DNA from: Strigops habroptila
Lineage: Eukaryota > Chordata > Aves > Psittaciformes > Psittacidae
DNA: 64,000 nt
Assembly: GCF_004027225.2 (NCBI RefSeq)
Contig: NC_044282.2
Coordinates: 61,989,725-62,053,724, forward strand
Reading direction: 5' to 3'
Shown here: one piece after another, positions 58,968-64,000 of the stretch
Numbering within the stretch: position 1 is the first letter of the stretch
Layout of the letters: each line of letters opens with the position of its first letter
The notes under the pieces: generated by a model
Told to the model about the DNA's origin: nothing
Databases searched by the model: none
What the model saw: only the letters and a program-made list of their open reading frames with translations
Program-made: the position numbers and the translations under genes

Positions 58968-61900
58968 CTACTTGATGTTCTTGAGAAGCGCGGTCCGGGC
59001 GTTCACCACCGCTTTGAAGGCGTCCTCGCTGCCGGGAGCCACACACTTATCGGGGTGGAGCAGCACAGCCAGCTTCCGATAGGCTTTGTTCACTTCATCC
59101 CTAGGAGACAGGACAAGAGTGAGGGGACCCAGATGACACAGCCCGGCTCAGCCTTGCCCCCGCTGGCAGAGCACAGCAGGGCCAGGAGCTCCCCTGGTGC
59201 TCAACAACCCTGGGGAAATGCTTTTGAACCCTTCTCTCAGCAGCATAAGGACCTCCGGGCTTTGGAGGTGGTGCTATGAAGAAAGAGCTGCAGAAAAGCA
59301 TACAGGGCACTTCTTGCTGTGGCACAAGCAGTGGGGGGGAGAACCCCTCTCCTGGGGCAGATACACCCCCTCCACCATGGGACTATGCCAGCACAAACGC
59401 TCCCATCATGCCAGACACGTGCCTGTGACACGTGTCCTGGTGTGCTGAGTCTCTGGCACCAGGAGAGCAGAAAGCTGGGAGACAGCGTGGGGGCACACGC
59501 ACCCTGACTCAGCTTCACATCAAACCGCCTACACGCTCCGGGCGAAGGCACTGCACATCACTTCAGCCCTTTAAGCCTCAGGTGTCTGGTCCAAGGCAGA
59601 CACCTCCAGCTCCAGCTGCAGGCCATGGAGAGAGGGGGGCACCTCCTGCGGGAGGCGAGTCCGTCTGTGCTGGTGATCACAGCACAAACTGCCCCACAGA
59701 GCTCCTGATCTCTCCCCACGGATGGCAGGGGGCGGGAGAAGGGGTTAGACTTAACATCTACATTTCAGAGAGCCGACAGAAGGAATTGTGAGTCCTGAAT
59801 GATATGTTATCCCAAAGTCTCCTCTCTAGGCCCTCCGCAAGGAGTACATATGTTTCTGAGAGCAAGATATAGCTCTGGGAGCTTGTTTTAGCTGCCCAAG
59901 TCATACAGCAGAACTGAGAGATTCAATATCCAACCTCTTATGCCAGCACTGACCAATTCCACCTGGGTAGAGGTCCTCCGAGGAAGACAAGAGAAAGCTT
60001 GACTTGCGGGAGTATCATTTCCAGGTGGAAGAGCTGTAACATCAATCTCTTTTGATAATGTGGGCAGCAGCCTTTACAGCAGCCTGAAAGCTTCTCTGGA
60101 CGTGGAGAGCAAGGAAAGTAAAGCTGGAGCTACTTCAAACACATCTGGCAAGGGAGTGACCAGAAATGGTTCAGCCTAAAGGTAGGATGCAAGTCTGGGC
60201 AGCTGGCAGGGCTGAAGTTCATCATTCCCCCTTGCCCCCAGCCTGGCTTGTCTGTCAGAACGAAATCTGGTGCTCAGGACCAACGGTTTCTTTTGCATTG
60301 CCTTAATTTTGTGGCTAGATATTTGTGCCCAGTTGCTATATAAACCAATGTGAGCTTATCAGCAGGCAGCTCACTAAAAGATCACAGATGCAACCAGCCT
60401 GCCAGGTCAGAAAGATTAGAGACAGACACACAAGCAAATGCTGCAATCTGCCTCACCTCGTGGCTCCAGGTTTGACCCCCAGCATGTCCCAGCTGTCCTT
60501 GCTGTTGCGGATCCTGCGAATGGCATCCGCCTGCTCTTTGGTGAAGCCAACCCCCATGCTGGAAGAAGGGCGCTTCCCGCCGTTGTCACACAGGTCGATG
60601 ATGGCAGAGTAAAAGGTCTGCAGACACAGGAGGAGTTAGCAGGAAGGAATGGTCCCCAGAGGTGGTGGCAGTGCATAGGAGATCCCGCTGCCCTTACTGG
60701 CTGCAGGCTCGTCCTCTGAAGCCTGGGGGAGCATTTGTGCAATTGCTGAATGTTCAATTCCCACTGCCTGGGCCGTGCGGAGCTGAGATTCCCAGTCTGG
60801 GAGGATCTAGTCCTTGCAAGGATTGTGGGACAGACTGAGGAGGCTAAGCCTCACATTTACCTCACGCCCACTTCAGCCCAGTGCTAGACCTGAATAGGTG
60901 ATATGAGCCTCTCTGCTTCGTGGTGGGATCATCAGTTCTGAGTAACACAATGCTAGAGGCAGGTCAGGTCTTGGAGGACTAACACTAATCCTGAGCTAAG
61001 CAGCTATGGCTTTCTCAGGGCAACATTTGACTGTGAAGACACCTCTGGAGCAAAGGGCCAAAAGGTTTTGTGGGATCCAAACAACTCAGGGGATACCCTA
61101 CCATCATATCATGGCTCAGTGTGCTCTCCCCACCTTCATTACACCTCACCTGAAACATCTCGTTGATTCCTTCTCCTGTTTGTGCTGATGTCTCAAAGTA
61201 CAGAAAGCCCCGGCTCTCCGCCCAGAGCCGCCCCTCGCTCTCATCCACGCTGCGGTGCTTGGTACTGTCGATCTAGACCAGGAGAAAAGGCACAGATGAG
61301 AGCCCAGCCAGGGTCTGCAGCGGCAGCTGGAGGAACACAGCTCCAAGGATGATCATCTAACAGCAGTTAAGAGGCCTGTCTGGTTGGAGAGCTGTTTGCT
61401 TATCCTGAAAGGATGGAGGCAGCGTGGAAAGAAAAGCACAGAAAATTCAAGTGAAAAGGGCCTTTGAGTTTAGTCCAGAGACAGTGTCACCTCTACTTGA
61501 TCCCTTCCTGACTGACAAGTGGCTACCACATTCTCAAAACCCGGTTGAAATGCGGTCTCCAGTGCTCCTCACACACACATCTGGCTCTTAGAAAGTCTTT
61601 CTACAACCTAACATTTCCCGTGTTGTAGCTGGAGCTCAACAGCTTGGGCTCAAGCCGGGAACACAAGCAGCCCTGAGGGCTGTTGATCAGGACTGCATGG
61701 CAGCCTGGCTTTCCCCCACAGCCCACCTTGTTTGCACAGACAACGAAGACAATGTTCTGCATGTTCCCATGGGGGCCCAGCTCCTGCTTCATCTCAGCCA
61801 GCCACGTGTCCAGTGCATCAAAAGACTCCTTTTGTCCGACGTCGTAGACCAGGATGACTCCCTGTGTGTCCTTGTAAAACTCGTTCCTCACCTGTGGGGA

Positions 61901-63532
61901 CAAAGGCAGAGCATGGGCACCAGTGACAGCCAGGATGAGAGCACATGGCCCGGTGGGTTTGGGTGATCATCATTTACCTGGCACCTATTTGGTTCTGTGA
62001 TAAAAATCTCACCTCCTCACAAACAGAATAGTGCAGAAAAATGACAGATGGGGAACCCACCTGACACCTTGACCACACTGCCCTCAGGCACATCATATGA
62101 TTGTGATCAGCCCATAAAAGATTCACCTCTACACACACACAAAAGCAGAGGCACAACGGCAGACAAGGTATCAGACCAGCTCCTGGGGAGACTGGAAGAT
62201 CTGTGAGTCCACTGAGAGGCCTGTTGGCATGTGTGTGTTTCCCTGTGTGTCAGCAGCAGGGCAAAGCAAAGATCCAGGGCCAGCCACTTGACCTACTGAC
62301 CACATGTCTAAGCCCAGCTACTGGTGGGACCTGCAACATGTCCATCTGTACATGCAGGTGTGCGTAAGGGATCTGTACCAGCAGCTGGAGCAGGGCTGCA
62401 GCCTCTGTGGCTTGTCTGCCCAGTGCCGGCAACAGGGAAGACCGAGGATCCCCAGGACAGCTGCTGGAAGAGTCTACAGTCAGCTACAGGACCTGTCCAC
62501 TCTGCTCTGCTCTGGTGAGACCTCTCTGCAGTCCTGCATCAAGCTCTGGGGCAACAACATAAGAAGGATGTGGACCTGTTGGAGTGAGGCCAGAGGAGGC
62601 CACAAAGATGCTCTGAGGGCTGGAGCAGCTCTGGTATGGAGACAGGCTGAGAGAGCTGGGCTGGTTCAGCCTGGAGAAAAGTATTTTCAAGTTTCCCACT
62701 CCCAAACCCAATTTCAGGCAGATCTGAGGAAAACCAAGGGGTGCCAAACACTTCTGAGATGGGCCAGCTGAGGGCAGACCTGTGGCGTGCTGCCCAAGGC
62801 CGAGTCTGCCTTACCTCGTAAAAGAATGGGTGTCCTGCCATGTCAAAGATGTTCACCTTGATCTCTCTGTCTCTGACCTGCACCCTGAAAGAGAAGTGGG
62901 AAATTCTTGAGAAGGCTCTTCCTCAGCCCTTGCACAGGCTGGTTCCCCGCAGGAACACGCCCTATCTCTGCAGCTCTCTGCAGAGAAAGAGCTGGGTGAT
63001 CAGGGACAGAAATATCATAGAATCACAGAATGGTTTGGGATGGAAGGGACCTTAAAGCTCATCCAGTTCCAACCCACTGCCATGGGCAGGGGCACCTCCC
63101 GCTAGAGCAGGTTGCTCCAAGCCCCTGTGTCCAACCTGGCCTTGAACACTGCCAGGGATGGGGCAGCCACAGCTCCTCTGGGCACCCTGTGCCAGGGCCT
63201 CAGCACCCTCACAGTAAATTCGGTAATTAGATCTGAGCGCCGGGACAGAAAATCACCTCTAGAGCCTTTCATACAAGGAGGATACCGCCAGCTCTGGATG
63301 TCACATGGTAATGGGGAGCTATGCTATCAGAGGAACACTAATTATGCAGATTATTTTATTATTAAAGCAAAAATGCAGATTATGCTGTGGAAACTAAGGA
63401 GCCTCAGCAGAGGCAAGCACTTGCTGCTCCTCACCACAAAGGTACGTACTTTGTGACGCCGTAGTCAATGCCAATAGTTGCCAGGTATTTGGAAACGAAC
63501 CTCTTCTCACAGTAACGCTTTATAATGCAGCT
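58968..63532 (-). CDS. DNAJC27: Rab-like GTPase with J domain, lacking the first coding exon
   Basis: Six coding exons on the minus strand: 63532-63450, 62884-62815, 61891-61727, 61272-61150, 60617-60457, 59100-58968 (TAG 58970-58968). They join in frame to 244 aa, from the Ser after the P-loop Lys to the stop. The 29 residues before it in the human protein (273 aa) fit one exon beyond the right edge. Visible motifs: switch I region (YLATIGIDYG), G3 with DMAGHP, G4 NKID split across two exons, G5 ETSAQTG. Then comes a C-terminal J domain with SWDMLGVKPGA and HPDKC (the HPD that stimulates Hsp70). His replaces the usual Gln after DxxG, as in the family (RBJ). The protein is a small GTPase reported to act in MEK/ERK signalling. 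Confidence 0.95.
59101..60456 (-). other. DNAJC27: DNAJC27 last intron, 1.4 kb
   Basis: Donor GTGAGG splits an Arg codon (AG|G). The acceptor is TCCTAG. No repeat or exon seen. Confidence 0.8.
60618..61149 (-). other. DNAJC27: DNAJC27 intron, 0.5 kb
   Basis: It lies between the exon ending EGINEMFQ and the exon starting TFYSAII. Donor GTGAGG, acceptor GTCTGCAG. Unique sequence. The next intron, 61273-61726, is also featureless. Confidence 0.8.
61892..62814 (-). other. DNAJC27: DNAJC27 intron with a plus-strand CR1 fragment
   Basis: Donor GTAAGG after the FFYE codons, acceptor CCCCACAG. A CR1 piece (62495-62684) lies inside, opposite to the gene. Confidence 0.8.
62495..62684 (+). mobile_element. 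CR1 fragment without its 3' end
   Basis: Matches the ORF2-end segment of the common type (CTGGGGCAACAACATAAGAA..., GGCTGAGAGAGCTGGGC) and stops abruptly after CCTGGAGAAAAG. Confidence 0.85.
63014..63214 (-). mobile_element. CR1 LINE 3' fragment
   Basis: About 200 bp with terminal ATCATAGAATCACAGAATGG. It lies in the DNAJC27 intron between the SCIIKRY and VQVRDRE exons (62885-63449). Confidence 0.88.
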
Positions 63533-64000
63533 CTGGGAGAAAAGAAAAGGGACTCTCAGCAGGACGGCACCACAGACCATAATATTCACATTAACAGGGA
63601 ATCTGCTGACAGCTCCCACCAGCTGGATGGCTGCTGAGACATCAACTGTGCTCTAAGTCCCTGAACTAGCTAATTAGCCCACAACCAAAGGACCAATCTT
63701 TACCAGGAGCAGCTTTCTTTCTGCAAAAAGAAAGGAAACCCACTGGTTGTCAGTTATTCCTTACCTGGTTGGAGATTGGAGTGCCAAGAAACTCTGATTT
63801 ATTCTCCTACAGAAAACATGCAGCCTGGAGGAGCTGTGTATTTAGGGGCCGGGGGGCAGTCAGCTACCCAAAAGCCACAAAGAACATTTTGGCAGCCCAA
63901 GAAGGCAGCAGGAGAAGCTCATTCAGGGTCACACGAGGTCCCTCCAGCCCTGGTTCTGCCCCTGACTGGCAGAGATACTGTTCAGTGCAAGCAGAGGTGT
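63533..64000 (-). other. DNAJC27: DNAJC27 intron 1 (3' part)
   Basis: The sequence upstream of the SCIIKRY exon. It contains an exon-like segment at 63806-63765, described separately. The first coding exon is not present. Confidence 0.75.
63765..63806 (-). other. DNAJC27: Candidate 42-nt cassette exon of DNAJC27
   Basis: On the minus strand TTTTCTGTAG precedes 14 open codons (ENKSEFLGTPISNQ) and then CAG|GTAAGG. Length and phase would insert it cleanly between the P-loop Lys and Ser. I know of no such exon in the family; it could be chance or transcript-specific. Confidence 0.3.

Overview
The window is nuclear DNA from a bird. It carries many CR1 LINE copies, GC-rich promoters and long introns. 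The gene order NCOA1 > PTRHD1 < CENPO > ADCY3 < DNAJC27 < is, from memory, that of human 2p23.3. The CR1 types suggest a non-galliform bird, but the species cannot be read from the sequence.

Layout. Positions 1-30.4 kb hold the 3' two thirds of NCOA1 (SRC-1, + strand): eleven coding exons from the NR-box exon to the stop, plus the alternative terminal exon that makes SRC-1E, then a long low-complexity 3' UTR. PTRHD1 (- strand, 2 coding exons) and CENPO (+ strand, 6 coding exons) lie head to head around a CpG-rich shared promoter near 32.5-33.3 kb. ADCY3 (- strand, 20 coding exons, complete) fills 40.6-54.0 kb, tail to tail with CENPO. DNAJC27 (- strand) fills about 56.6-64 kb and lacks only its first coding exon, which lies beyond the right edge.

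The reading frame was followed across every proposed splice junction. The spliced CDSs close without internal stops: NCOA1 1,086 in-window codons plus stop, PTRHD1 125 aa, CENPO 281 aa, ADCY3 1,114 aa, DNAJC27 244 in-window aa. Family assignments and comparisons with human proteins come from memory of those proteins, not from a search.

The genes share no pathway. NCOA1 is a nuclear-receptor coactivator, PTRHD1 is Pth2-like, CENPO is a kinetochore (CCAN) subunit, ADCY3 makes cAMP (a ciliary and olfactory cyclase in mammals), and DNAJC27 is a Rab-like GTPase with a C-terminal J domain. They are a conserved block of neighbours.

The most notable sequence-level observations are: the SRC-1E exon and a NAGNAG acceptor at the NCOA1 3' end; a 230-bp near-pure pyrimidine tract in its 3' UTR; a GC-AG intron and a shortened loop in ADCY3; two intronic minisatellites in ADCY3 (31 bp and 13 bp); a possible 42-nt cassette exon that would split the DNAJC27 P-loop; and an orphan minus-strand exon-like segment at 31.0 kb. 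I found no clearly new biological system.
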